Origin: Eubacteriales bacterium
GTDB lineage: Bacteria > Bacillota > Clostridia > Peptostreptococcales > Anaerovoracaceae
NCBI GenBank assembly: GCA_028702415.1
Contig: JAQVOT010000023.1
Span: forward strand, 1-10,556
DNA: 10,556 nucleotides
Direction of reading: 5' to 3'
Part shown: one piece after another, positions 1 to 5,997 of the stretch
Layout of the letters: each line of letters opens with the position of its first letter
How positions within the stretch are numbered: the first letter of the stretch is position 1
Position numbers and translations under genes: made by a program
The notes under the pieces: model-generated
What the model saw: only the letters and a program-made list of their open reading frames with translations
Told to the model about the DNA's origin: nothing
The model's database searches: none

Positions 1-132
1 TTTTGCAAGCAAGTGTGGAGAACAAATCAATCTAATTGCCTTCAGCACCTAGGATAGGCTGTGGCGAGAGGAAAAGTACAGGTATGGGCCGAGGGGTGCG
101 GCTCAACCGGTTTACTTTATATGAGAGGGAGT
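1..132. other. Leader region with no supported gene
   Basis: All three plus-strand frames stop early here, at 33-35, 50-52 and 55-57. Any of them could be the last few codons of an upstream pilus gene, but none of the short tails is recognisable. From 58 the frame of the prepilin peptidase is open, and a GTG at 61 with AGGA at 51-54 could extend that protein by 24 residues. That extra stretch does not resemble the start of a prepilin peptidase. A weak GCCG/CGGC hairpin near 98-112 is the only structure I see. No promoter is convincing, so the pilus transcript probably begins outside the window. Confidence 0.4.
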
Positions 133-954
133 ATGAATTTAAGCGATTTTGATACATTTTTTATAGTTTATATATTGGCAGTAGTGGCAATCCTGGGGAT
201 TGTAATGGGCAGTTTCCTCAACTGCAGTGCCATCAGAATTGTGAAGGGTGAGTCCATTTCAAGGGGCAGGTCCCACTGCATGAGCTGTGGGCACACTCTG
301 GGAGCGGTAGATTTAGTCCCATTGTTCAGCTGGCTGTTCAGCAAGGGCAGGTGCAGATACTGCGGATCCGGAATCAGTTGCAGATATCCGTTGACGGAGC
401 TTGCTGCGGCTATTGTATATGTATCAGTTGTACTTAAATACGGTATAGGGATTGAAGCACTGGAAATGCTCATATTTATGAGTCTTCTTCTGGTGATAAG
501 CTTTTGCGATATTGAGGACTATCTTATTCCGGATAGATTTATTATCGCGGGAATCGTTCTTAGGATCGCATATCTGGCATACCTGAGCGTAGGATTCAGC
601 AAGACGGGTTTCGATGGAAGCTTTATTGCAGCATACTGGGTTCAGAGTCTTATCGGGGGACTTAGCATAGCGGTGCCCGTTTTACTACTGGCGCTTGTAA
701 TGGAAAAAATAATAAAAAGGGATGCCATGGGTGGTGGCGATGTGAAGCTGCTGTTCATGATAGGAATATATTTTCCATGGTTGGTGAATGTATTCTCAAT
801 ACTTGTATCATGCATTGTTGGAATAATCATAGGCGTGATACTTCTGAAAAAGGATAAAAAAATGATACCTTTCGGACCGGCAATTTGCGCAGGTTCGTGG
901 ATAGGGATGTTATTCGGGACAGAGATTATCGATGCATATCTGGGAATGTTCTGA
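133..954 (+). CDS. pilD: Type IV prepilin peptidase / N-methyltransferase (PilD family)
   Basis: Membrane aspartyl protease that removes the short leader from type IV prepilins at the cytoplasmic face and, in most family members, N-methylates the new N-terminus. Numbered from the ATG at 133 (273 aa), a first membrane segment (about residues 8-30) contains the family sequence MGSFLN. A zinc-type loop with two CxxC pairs follows (C49/C52 and C74/C77). The two catalytic aspartates are visible: D126 in CDIEDYLIPD and D193 in GGGDVKL (GxGD motif). The remainder is several hydrophobic segments, as expected. I prefer ATG 133 because the first membrane helix then lies near the N-terminus. GAGGG at 125-129 is close to it (3-nt spacer), and GTG 61 or ATG 121 remain possible. 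It is followed by pilM, pilN and pilO in the same direction, which supports a pilus role. The function is confident; the start is less so. Confidence 0.92.
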   Translation: MNLSDFDTFFIVYILAVVAILGIVMGSFLNCSAIRIVKGESISRGRSHCMSCGHTLGAVDLVPLFSWLFSKGRCRYCGSGISCRYPLTELAAAIVYVSVVLKYGIGIEALEMLIFMSLLLVISFCDIEDYLIPDRFIIAGIVLRIAYLAYLSVGFSKTGFDGSFIAAYWVQSLIGGLSIAVPVLLLALVMEKIIKRDAMGGGDVKLLFMIGIYFPWLVNVFSILVSCIVGIIIGVILLKKDKKMIPFGPAICAGSWIGMLFGTEIIDAYLGMF

Positions 955-1017
955 TACATTATCGGATATTAAATTAGTTTAACCGTTTCCTTATTTAACT
1001 GAAAGGAACTTATAAAT

Positions 1018-1908
1018 ATGGCAAAACAACTTATTGGTATTGTAATTGATAATGAGGAGCTTATGATGTACCAGGAGCAGGGAAGCGAACTTGTGCTTAC
1101 TGTTGAAGGTATTGAGAGAGACCTTATTAACAAGGGAAAGATTGCGCAACCTGAAATCCTGGCGGCTAAAGTTGCTGATATCAAGGAAAGAGATGGTTTT
1201 TCCGGGAATGACTGCGTTTTGGTTTTACCTGAATACGGTGTGTATTTCAGAAATATCAGTCTGCAGCCTATGACGGAAGCGGAACTGAAGATGAATCTGG
1301 CATTTGAATTCAAGGACTATGTTGGCAGCGATAAGGATGGATATGTCTATGATTATGCAATGGATGAAATTCTGTACGATGCCAAGGATAATCCGGTAGA
1401 GATGAAACTGTTTGCCGCCGCGGCCAGGAAAGAGATGATTGCTGAATGGGCTGATATGATGAAGATGGCAGGCCTTAAGATCAGTTCAGCTATTCCCAGG
1501 GAAATGTGTCTGGTCAATATCTTCAGAAGAGCCATAGATAGTGGTGCAGACCCGAATAAGGATTACTGCCTTATTAATATCAGACTCGATGGAACCATAA
1601 TATATATTGTTCAGGATGCAAGCCTGAAGTCTACCCGTTTGATCGAATACGGAAGCAATTCAGATAATTATGATCTGCTTTCCGGAGAAATCCGTAAGTC
1701 ATTGAATTTCTACAGTTATGAAAATCAGGGCAGGGAAATAAAAGATGTATATTTCTGCGGAAGCGGATCTGATAGTATTAACCTGAAGGCGACTATTACA
1801 TCAAACCTGGGCCTTGTTGAACGCAGTCTGGAGGAAATACTTCCGATGCATTGTATGGATCTGAAGAGTGCGTACCGTGGTTTACTGGCTATTGGTGCCT
1901 TAGCATAG
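1018..1908 (+). CDS. pilM: PilM-like type IV pilus assembly protein (actin-fold)
   Basis: PilM is a cytoplasmic actin-fold protein that binds the N-terminal tail of PilN and links the assembly ATPases to the membrane platform. The 296-aa product fits by position (directly before PilN- and PilO-like genes) and by fold cues. These are an N-terminal strand KQLIGIVID, a SHS2-like stretch around residues 66-130 (VLVLPEYGVYFRNISL onward), a second actin-type strand pair near 184-200 (LINIRLDGTIIYIV), FCGSG near 246-250, and the terminal GLLAIGALA typical of PilM. It is shorter than the usual roughly 350 aa. The phosphate-binding loops look eroded: the first reads IDNEELMM rather than DIGSxxIK, and the second INIRLDGT rather than DIGxxxT. 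ATP binding is therefore doubtful. AAGGA at 1003-1007 precedes the ATG by 10 nt. Assignment rests on context plus weak similarity. Confidence 0.8.
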   Translation: MAKQLIGIVIDNEELMMYQEQGSELVLTVEGIERDLINKGKIAQPEILAAKVADIKERDGFSGNDCVLVLPEYGVYFRNISLQPMTEAELKMNLAFEFKDYVGSDKDGYVYDYAMDEILYDAKDNPVEMKLFAAAARKEMIAEWADMMKMAGLKISSAIPREMCLVNIFRRAIDSGADPNKDYCLINIRLDGTIIYIVQDASLKSTRLIEYGSNSDNYDLLSGEIRKSLNFYSYENQGREIKDVYFCGSGSDSINLKATITSNLGLVERSLEEILPMHCMDLKSAYRGLLAIGALA

Positions 1909-1915
1909 AGGGTGG

Positions 1916-2515
1916 GTGAGCATTTTGGCAGAAAAGAAAAAAATTAAACTTCCTGAAAAAAAGACCATGAACCTTTACCAGCCATCTTACTTTGGCATGT
2001 CAGGGAAAATGGGTTCAAAAAAAATAATCAGTTTTGTTTTAATAGGTGTCCTCATTGCTGCATTTCTGGGTTTCGGTGTTATCGGAAGATATGTGCATCT
2101 GTACAATCAGAAGGCAGAGACCGCTGAATTAAAGCAGCAGACTGCAGATTTAAATGCGCAGCTAAAGGATTATGACAGCGTTAAAGATGAATATGAGAGA
2201 TATTCCAAGGGCTTTATGAACAAGAATGAGAAAGCCCTTGAGAAGAAGGGCGATGTTATAAGTTCTGTTAACATGGCCTGCGGTGCTTTTGCAGATATTG
2301 CCTCTATCGATATTGTAAACAACGAGGCTTCGGTTGTTATCCAGGTGGCCAATCTGGAGGATGTTGCCAAGGTCCGAAAGTCTCTTGAACAGAATCCTAT
2401 GATTGGAGAAGTCAGAGTGTACACCGCCGACAGAAAAACAGCAGGAAGAACAAGTGCTTCTCTTGTTTTTAACTATGGCGAATATATTGAGACTGAGGAA
2501 GGAGGGCAGCAGTGA
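1916..2515 (+). CDS. pilN: PilN-like type IV pilus platform protein
   Basis: A bitopic membrane protein of 199 aa. PilN pairs with PilO in the inner-membrane platform, and its short cytoplasmic tail docks into PilM. Visible order: a basic cytoplasmic tail (1-37) with MNLYQP at 18-23, which resembles the PilM-binding INLLP motif of the family; a membrane helix at about 38-60; a coiled coil rich in K, E, Q and A at about 62-100; and an alpha/beta domain from about 112 that fits the ferredoxin-like fold of PilN. The gene starts 7 nt after pilM and shares one base with the next gene. The start is uncertain. GTG 1916 has AGAGG only 4 nt upstream, while TTG 1925 lies 5 nt after GGTGA and would give a 196-aa protein beginning AEKKK after Met. 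Sequence similarity in this family is low, so the call leans on topology and gene order. Confidence 0.78.
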   Translation: MSILAEKKKIKLPEKKTMNLYQPSYFGMSGKMGSKKIISFVLIGVLIAAFLGFGVIGRYVHLYNQKAETAELKQQTADLNAQLKDYDSVKDEYERYSKGFMNKNEKALEKKGDVISSVNMACGAFADIASIDIVNNEASVVIQVANLEDVAKVRKSLEQNPMIGEVRVYTADRKTAGRTSASLVFNYGEYIETEEGGQQ

Positions 2516-3096
2516 TGAAAGAAAAACTGTTGAAATTATCCAAGCGAGAGCTTATTCTGCTGATTGTCCTTGTTCTGATTGCAGGATATTATTTCGGTGT
2601 ACAGCTGCCGGTCAGCAAGATGAGCGTACCTGTTCAGCAGAATCTGGCTGATGCGCAGGCGGGATATGAAGAGGCTAATATTAAAGTTGCTCAAATGGCT
2701 ATAATGGAAAGGGAACTCATTTCCTTTAAAACTCCGGGGACAACTGTTAACAGGACACCTTCCTTTGACAACACGAATGATATCATAATGGAAATGAACT
2801 CTATTCTGGGGGGAGCAAATAATTACACTATTTCCTTTGGGGATACTGAAACCGATGGAAACATCGTCAGAAGGCCCATTGATTTGCAATTCAGCGCATT
2901 GACATATTCCGAAGCATTGAAGGATATCAACAGACTTGAAAACAGTAAAAACGGATATCTGCTGATCGATGCGACAGTATCCGGTTCAAATCCGACTTCA
3001 ACTGTTATTAATAAGGATGGATCCACATCGGTTACAAACAGAGGAAACTATGGAGTGTCAGTAAAAATGACCAGCTTCGAATATCTGAGCAGATAA
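2515..3096 (+). CDS. pilO: PilO-like type IV pilus platform protein
   Basis: A 193-aa bitopic protein with the PilO layout: a short basic N-terminus (KEKLLKLSKRE), one membrane helix at about 11-30, a helical linker at about 40-70 (NLADAQAGYEEANIKVAQMAIMERE, shown here only in outline), then an extracytoplasmic alpha/beta domain to the end. PilO dimerises with PilN and positions the assembly platform across the membrane. The ATG at 2515 overlaps the pilN stop by one base (TGATG), and AAGGAGGG at 2499-2506 lies 8 nt upstream, so this start is well supported; a GTG at 2512 is the alternative. The last third is Ser/Thr/Asn-rich (around 147-170), as in a surface loop. The assignment comes from topology, size and gene order, since PilO proteins diverge strongly. 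Confidence 0.75.
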   Translation: MKEKLLKLSKRELILLIVLVLIAGYYFGVQLPVSKMSVPVQQNLADAQAGYEEANIKVAQMAIMERELISFKTPGTTVNRTPSFDNTNDIIMEMNSILGGANNYTISFGDTETDGNIVRRPIDLQFSALTYSEALKDINRLENSKNGYLLIDATVSGSNPTSTVINKDGSTSVTNRGNYGVSVKMTSFEYLSR

Positions 3097-3108
3097 TGGT
3101 TTACAGAG

Positions 3109-3414
3109 ATGAGAGCAGGAGTAAAAAAAAATACACAGTCAATCGAAGAAAAGCAGGGCTATGACAAACGCCCTTTGGGATCCATCGAACTCAAAAAAAT
3201 AGTATGGATTCCGGTACTGGCTTTTGTTCTCGCGATTATTATGACTGTAAGCTTGCTCTACGTGATTCACGAGGCCGGAGAAGGGGAAGGCAAGGCTATT
3301 GAAAGCATTGATTTCTTCATGGACGATGATTATTCCCAGGAAATAGATGAATTAATAATGGAAGAGGGCCTTACCGAGGAGGAAGCGAAAGAGTTGATTA
3401 AACAGCGAGATTAA
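3109..3414 (+). CDS. Hypothetical single-pass membrane protein in the pilus operon
   Basis: I do not recognise this 101-aa protein. It has a basic N-terminus (1-30, with several Lys and Arg), one strongly hydrophobic helix at about 31-52, and a very acidic C-terminal part (about 55-101) ending in a probable helix, EEGLTEEEAKELIKQRD. By the positive-inside rule the N-terminus is cytoplasmic and the acidic part extracytoplasmic. It sits 12 nt after pilO, in the slot that PilP fills in Gram-negative pilus operons, but it lacks a lipobox and a PilP-like domain. ATG 3109 has no proper ribosome binding site. A different ATG at 3096 overlaps the pilO stop (TAATG) and opens a frame that would enter this one if one base of the A9 tract at 3123-3131 were lost. 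That would give MVYRDESRSKKNTQ as the N-terminus. The 5' end is therefore unsettled. Confidence 0.65.
   Translation: MRAGVKKNTQSIEEKQGYDKRPLGSIELKKIVWIPVLAFVLAIIMTVSLLYVIHEAGEGEGKAIESIDFFMDDDYSQEIDELIMEEGLTEEEAKELIKQRD
3123..3131 (+). repeat. A9 homopolymer near the start of the 101-aa gene
   Basis: Nine consecutive adenines lie five codons into the gene called at 3109. Tracts of this length are prone to transcriptional slippage, replication slippage and sequencing error. Loss of one A would join the frame opened by the coupled ATG at 3096 to the long downstream frame. Confidence 0.85.
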
Positions 3415-3416
3415 GG

Positions 3417-3482
3417 ATGCTGTTCTTGACTGCAACGGTTGTTTTAGTTATCATATTGGTAATAAGTTGTGTGGATTTCTGA
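3417..3482 (+). CDS. Possible 21-residue hydrophobic peptide
   Basis: An ATG two bases after the stop of the 101-aa gene opens 21 codons. The product starts MLFLTATVV and ends VISCVDF. It is almost wholly hydrophobic and could span the membrane once. The residues VISC match a lipobox pattern ([LVI]-[ASTVI]-[GAS]-C), leaving only three residues after the cysteine. There are no basic residues before the hydrophobic stretch, which is atypical for a signal peptide. AAGG at 3413-3416 touches the start codon, so initiation would have to be by coupling to the preceding stop. It may be a translated small membrane peptide, a remnant of a longer gene, or chance in a 96-bp gap. Nothing beyond composition and placement supports it. 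Confidence 0.3.
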   Translation: MLFLTATVVLVIILVISCVDF

Positions 3483-3510
3483 CAGTCCCGCGTCGGGCAG
3501 GAGGAAAAAA

Positions 3511-3843
3511 ATGGCAAAAGATAAAATAGTAAGGGATAAAGCTGCTGAAAAAGCTGTGAAGGCTCGACTTCAGAGGACTCATCTTAAACAGGTGAAGATT
3601 GTTGGCTCCGAAGCAAATAAAGATTCAGTTTCTGTTTTTATCCTGAGGACCCTTGGTGTTAATAATTATCTTTTCAAGGTTAATTGTATTAAAAATGGCA
3701 GCTCTTATGAAATGTCGGGATTGTTTCCTGTAAATGATGCGGAGAATTATGGTGAATACAGGTTTTATAATCCACAGTATGCATCGGCAGAGGTGCTTAA
3801 GCCGACGGATAAAGAAAAGAAATTTACCGGATATGGCAAATAG
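3511..3843 (+). CDS. Hypothetical basic cytosolic protein at the end of the pilus operon
   Basis: I do not recognise this 110-aa protein. It has no signal peptide or membrane segment. Residues 1-30 form a Lys/Arg/Ala-rich probable helix (MAKDKIVRDKAAEKAVKARL). After that comes a compact region with alternating hydrophobic residues (about 36-90, including SVSVFILRTL and YLFKVNCI), suggesting a small beta-rich domain. The end is Lys-rich. The start at ATG 3511 is firm: AGGAGG at 3499-3504 lies 6 nt upstream. An in-frame GTG at 3469 would add 14 residues but has no such site. It is the last gene before the terminator at 3858, so it is probably co-transcribed with pilD-M-N-O. A role in piliation is inferred from position alone. 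Confidence 0.75.
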   Translation: MAKDKIVRDKAAEKAVKARLQRTHLKQVKIVGSEANKDSVSVFILRTLGVNNYLFKVNCIKNGSSYEMSGLFPVNDAENYGEYRFYNPQYASAEVLKPTDKEKKFTGYGK

Positions 3844-3857
3844 GAAAAGGGAATATT

Positions 3858-3883
3858 GCCCGCCAGACAGGCGGGCTTTTATT
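3858..3883 (+). terminator. Rho-independent terminator after the pilus operon
   Basis: GCCCGCC (3858-3864), loop AGACA, GGCGGGC (3870-3876): a perfect 7-bp G+C-rich stem followed by TTTTATT. It begins 15 nt after the stop of the 110-aa gene. It lies only about 20 nt before the fbp start, so transcription of fbp must arise upstream and read through, or from a promoter overlapping the hairpin. Confidence 0.9.
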
Positions 3884-3893
3884 ACATGAAAGC

Positions 3894-3900
3894 AGGAGGG
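3894..3900 (+). promoter_or_regulatory. fbp ribosome binding site favouring a TTG start
   Basis: AGGAGGG at 3894-3900 is the only good ribosome binding site here. It is 1 nt from the ATG at 3902, too close for normal initiation, but 7 nt from the in-frame TTG at 3908. The spacing therefore points to TTG 3908 as the working start. Confidence 0.65.
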
Positions 3901-3901
3901 A

Positions 3902-5854
3902 ATGAAATTGATCAATAGAGCGTTGTTAAAGAATTTATCCAAACAATATCCTGATATTAAATCCGCCACAGAGGAAATAGTAAATCTTAGTGCAATCCTC
4001 AGTCTGCCAAAGGGCACAGAGTATTATCTGAGTGATCTACATGGTGAACACGATGCTTTTGTTCACATGTTAAAGAGTGCATCCGGAGTTATTAGGGATA
4101 AGATCGATGGTATTTACGGGCCAAACTTATCGATCGAGGAAAGAGATGCTCTGGCCGCATTAATCTATAATGCGAAAGCAGAAATTAAACGACGCAAAGA
4201 ATCAGAAGAGGACTTTGATAAATGGTGCAAGAATGCGATCATGCAGCTCACCCAGGTTCTTAAGTCGGTAACAAACAAATATACTCAGTCAAAGGTTCGT
4301 AAAAGACTGCCTAAACAGTATGCATATATCATCGATGAACTTCTGCATGCGGATTCCAAGTACAATATGGGTAATTACTATGTAAAAATAGTGGACACTA
4401 TTGTGGAATGCGATGAAGCAGAGGATTTTATCGTGGAAATGACGGAATGCATAAGCAATATGGCCGTGGATAGACTTCATATTATTGGAGATATCTGGGA
4501 CAGAGGTGCAGCTCCCGACATGATAATGGATTACCTTATGGATTTTCATGATGTGGATTTTCAGTGGGGTAATCATGACATACTCTGGATGGGGGCAGCT
4601 ACCGGCAGCTGGGCCTGCATAACAAATGTTTTGAGGATAAATACCAAGTACAATAACTTTGACATGCTGGAGATCGGATACGGAATCAACCTTCGGCCTC
4701 TGGCATCTATGGCATCCCAGGTTTATGGAGATGATGAATGCAGGTCATTCTGGCCAAAGACAATTGAAGCCAACAAATATGATCCGGTAGACGAGGCTCT
4801 GGTAGCCAAGATGAATAAGGCGATTTCAATATGCCAGTTCAAAGTGGAAGGACAGAGGATAATGGCTCATCCGGAATATCATCTGGAAAACAGACTCCTG
4901 CTTGATAAGATTGATTACGAAAAGGGGACTATTACATTGCCTGACGGGGAGCATGAGCTGAACGATACAAACTTCCCAACGATTGATCCTAATAATCCTT
5001 ATAAACTTACAGCGGAAGAAGAGGCAATGCTTGAGGCTCTGGAACCCGGATTCATCAAAAATGAAAAGCTTCAGACTCACATTAAATTCCTGTTTACTCA
5101 TGGTGCTCTGTACACAATTGTAAATGGAAATCTTCTTTTTCACGGATGCATTCCAATGGACAAAGACGGTTCCTTCCAGGAAGTTGAATTCGATGGTAAA
5201 AAATACAGCGGCAAAGCCTATATGGACTATCTGGATGAAAAGGTTAGATCCGCATACTTTAATCCCGAAAAATTTCATGTGCCTGGATATAATGGTGACC
5301 TTATGTGGTATATGTGGCTTGGCTCCAACAGTCCCTTATTCGGAAAGGATCAGATGACTACTCTGGAAAGGTGCCTGATAGACGACAAGAAAACACATAA
5401 GGAGCATACTGTTCCCTACTATAAATTAATCGAAGAAGAGGAAATAGTTGATAAAATACTTCTTGAATTCGGCCTGAATCCCGATACCTCAATTATTCTC
5501 AATGGGCATGTCCCGGTGAAGATCAAGGATGGAGAAAGCCCGATAAAGGGCGGCGGCAAGTTGTTCATCATCGATGGAGGGATGTCTAAGGCATACCAAA
5601 AGACCACAGGAATAGCCGGCTACACTTTTTTTATCAATTCACGCTATATGGCTCTTGCCGAGCATAAACCGTACAGTCCGCTTCAGGAAGACGGAACACA
5701 GATTTTTCACTCGCCGGTTATTTCCATTGTAAGGAAAATGAAGGAGAGAAAGCTTGTTGTAGATACAGATCTGGGTAAGGAACTTCTTCGGGAGAGAGAA
5801 GAATTAAGGGCCCTTGTACAGGCCTACAGAAACGGTTCTCTTAAAGAAAAATAG
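3902..5854 (+). CDS. fbp: Fructose-1,6-bisphosphatase class III
   Basis: Hydrolyses fructose 1,6-bisphosphate to fructose 6-phosphate and phosphate, the irreversible step of gluconeogenesis, in the cytoplasm. This is the long Firmicute form: 650 aa, matching the family's usual 640-670. It has a metallophosphoesterase-type active site. Numbered from ATG 3902, metal-site motifs are D45-L-H47 in YYLSDLHGEHDAF, G196-D-I-W-D200-R in the second motif, G223-N-H225-D in QWGNHD, H414 in LLFHGCIP, N534-G-H536-V-P, and D558 in FIIDGGMSKAYQ. All look intact. The start may be TTG 3908 rather than ATG 3902, which would remove two residues. It is a single-gene unit between two terminators and is unrelated to the pilus genes upstream. 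The family is known to be manganese-dependent and subject to metabolite control; nothing here shows its regulation except the hairpin just upstream. Confidence 0.97.
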   Translation: MKLINRALLKNLSKQYPDIKSATEEIVNLSAILSLPKGTEYYLSDLHGEHDAFVHMLKSASGVIRDKIDGIYGPNLSIEERDALAALIYNAKAEIKRRKESEEDFDKWCKNAIMQLTQVLKSVTNKYTQSKVRKRLPKQYAYIIDELLHADSKYNMGNYYVKIVDTIVECDEAEDFIVEMTECISNMAVDRLHIIGDIWDRGAAPDMIMDYLMDFHDVDFQWGNHDILWMGAATGSWACITNVLRINTKYNNFDMLEIGYGINLRPLASMASQVYGDDECRSFWPKTIEANKYDPVDEALVAKMNKAISICQFKVEGQRIMAHPEYHLENRLLLDKIDYEKGTITLPDGEHELNDTNFPTIDPNNPYKLTAEEEAMLEALEPGFIKNEKLQTHIKFLFTHGALYTIVNGNLLFHGCIPMDKDGSFQEVEFDGKKYSGKAYMDYLDEKVRSAYFNPEKFHVPGYNGDLMWYMWLGSNSPLFGKDQMTTLERCLIDDKKTHKEHTVPYYKLIEEEEIVDKILLEFGLNPDTSIILNGHVPVKIKDGESPIKGGGKLFIIDGGMSKAYQKTTGIAGYTFFINSRYMALAEHKPYSPLQEDGTQIFHSPVISIVRKMKERKLVVDTDLGKELLREREELRALVQAYRNGSLKEK

Positions 5855-5914
5855 CAGTCTGTTTTTGCAAAAAAACACAGCAAGATAATAATAAAACAAC
5901 ATTAATATAATACA

Positions 5915-5950
5915 AAATCCCCCCTTGTAATAAGTGGGGATTTATGTTTT
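5915..5950 (+). terminator. Rho-independent terminator after fbp
   Basis: AAATCCCC (5915-5922) pairs with GGGGATTT (5936-5943). Inside, a C/T mismatch and CTT (5924-5926) with AAG (5932-5934) extend the stem, leaving the loop GTAAT. ATGTTTT follows. The U tract is interrupted, so strength is moderate. It separates fbp from the bcd operon. Confidence 0.75.
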
Positions 5951-5958
5951 AATTACTC

Positions 5959-5967
5959 TGGTATGAT
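5959..5967 (+). promoter_or_regulatory. Extended -10 promoter of bcd-etfBA
   Basis: TG (5959-5960), one base, then TATGAT (5962-5967) form an extended -10 element, one mismatch from TATAAT. No good -35 is present 17 bp upstream (GATTTA at 5939-5944), which an extended -10 can tolerate. Transcription would begin near 5974, inside the Rex box that starts at 5968, an arrangement suited to repression by promoter occlusion. Confidence 0.6.
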
Positions 5968-5985
5968 TTGTTATAAAAGTAACAA
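5968..5985 (+). promoter_or_regulatory. Rex operator (NADH-responsive repressor site)
   Basis: TTGTTA-TAAAAG-TAACAA: two perfect inverted 6-bp arms with a 6-bp spacer. This matches the clostridial Rex consensus TTGTTAANNNNTTAACAA at all twelve arm positions, deviating only at the first of the two A/T bases next to the centre (T for A) and at the second (G for T). Rex binds when NAD+ dominates and leaves when NADH rises. The site abuts the -10 element and lies 37 bp before bcd. Butyrate-pathway operons are known Rex targets in Clostridium, so target and site agree. Confidence 0.82.
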
Positions 5986-5996
5986 ACGTAACAAAC
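5979..5996 (+). repeat. Tandem 9-bp repeat duplicating a Rex half-site
   Basis: GTAACAAAC occurs twice back to back (5979-5987 and 5988-5996). The first copy contains the right arm of the Rex box; the second supplies an extra TAACAA half-site at 5989-5994 on the same face spacing of 9 bp. It may be a remnant of duplication or may affect Rex binding. Confidence 0.7.
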
Positions 5997-5997
5997 G

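Noticed and set aside
1..132. Cyclic di-GMP riboswitch ahead of the pilus genes
   Set aside because: Such elements are known upstream of pilus genes, but none of the expected conserved GEMM segments is present in this stretch.
642..959. Minus-strand open frame opposite the 3' half of pilD
   Set aside because: It lies wholly inside a gene with intact catalytic motifs, is low in charged residues as expected from antisense of membrane codons, and has no ribosome binding site I can support.
955..1017. Separate promoter or operator for pilM in the 63-bp gap
   Set aside because: Only loose A/T-rich partial repeats are visible, with no paired -35 and -10; co-transcription with pilD is the simpler reading.
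3417..3843. Fusion of the hydrophobic 21-mer to the 110-aa protein by frameshift, giving a membrane-anchored protein
   Set aside because: The 110-aa gene has its own strong AGGAGG site at the right distance from ATG 3511, and no slippery sequence lies at the junction.
3886..3918. Ten-codon open frame (MKAGGNEIDQ) between the terminator and fbp, a possible leader peptide
   Set aside because: No ribosome binding site precedes it, only the U tract, and it overlaps the fbp ribosome site and start. It has no run of regulatory codons.
4826..5278. 150-codon minus-strand open frame inside fbp
   Set aside because: fbp is intact across this stretch with conserved motifs on both sides; the antisense product has no recognisable feature.
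5862..5873. TTTTTGCAAAAA palindrome after fbp as the terminator
   Set aside because: The stem would be nearly all A-U with too small a loop; the G+C hairpin at 5915-5943 is the better terminator.
5906..5911. Perfect TATAAT as the bcd promoter
   Set aside because: It lacks a -35 and its transcript would run straight into the terminator at 5915; the extended -10 at 5959 next to the Rex box is a better candidate.
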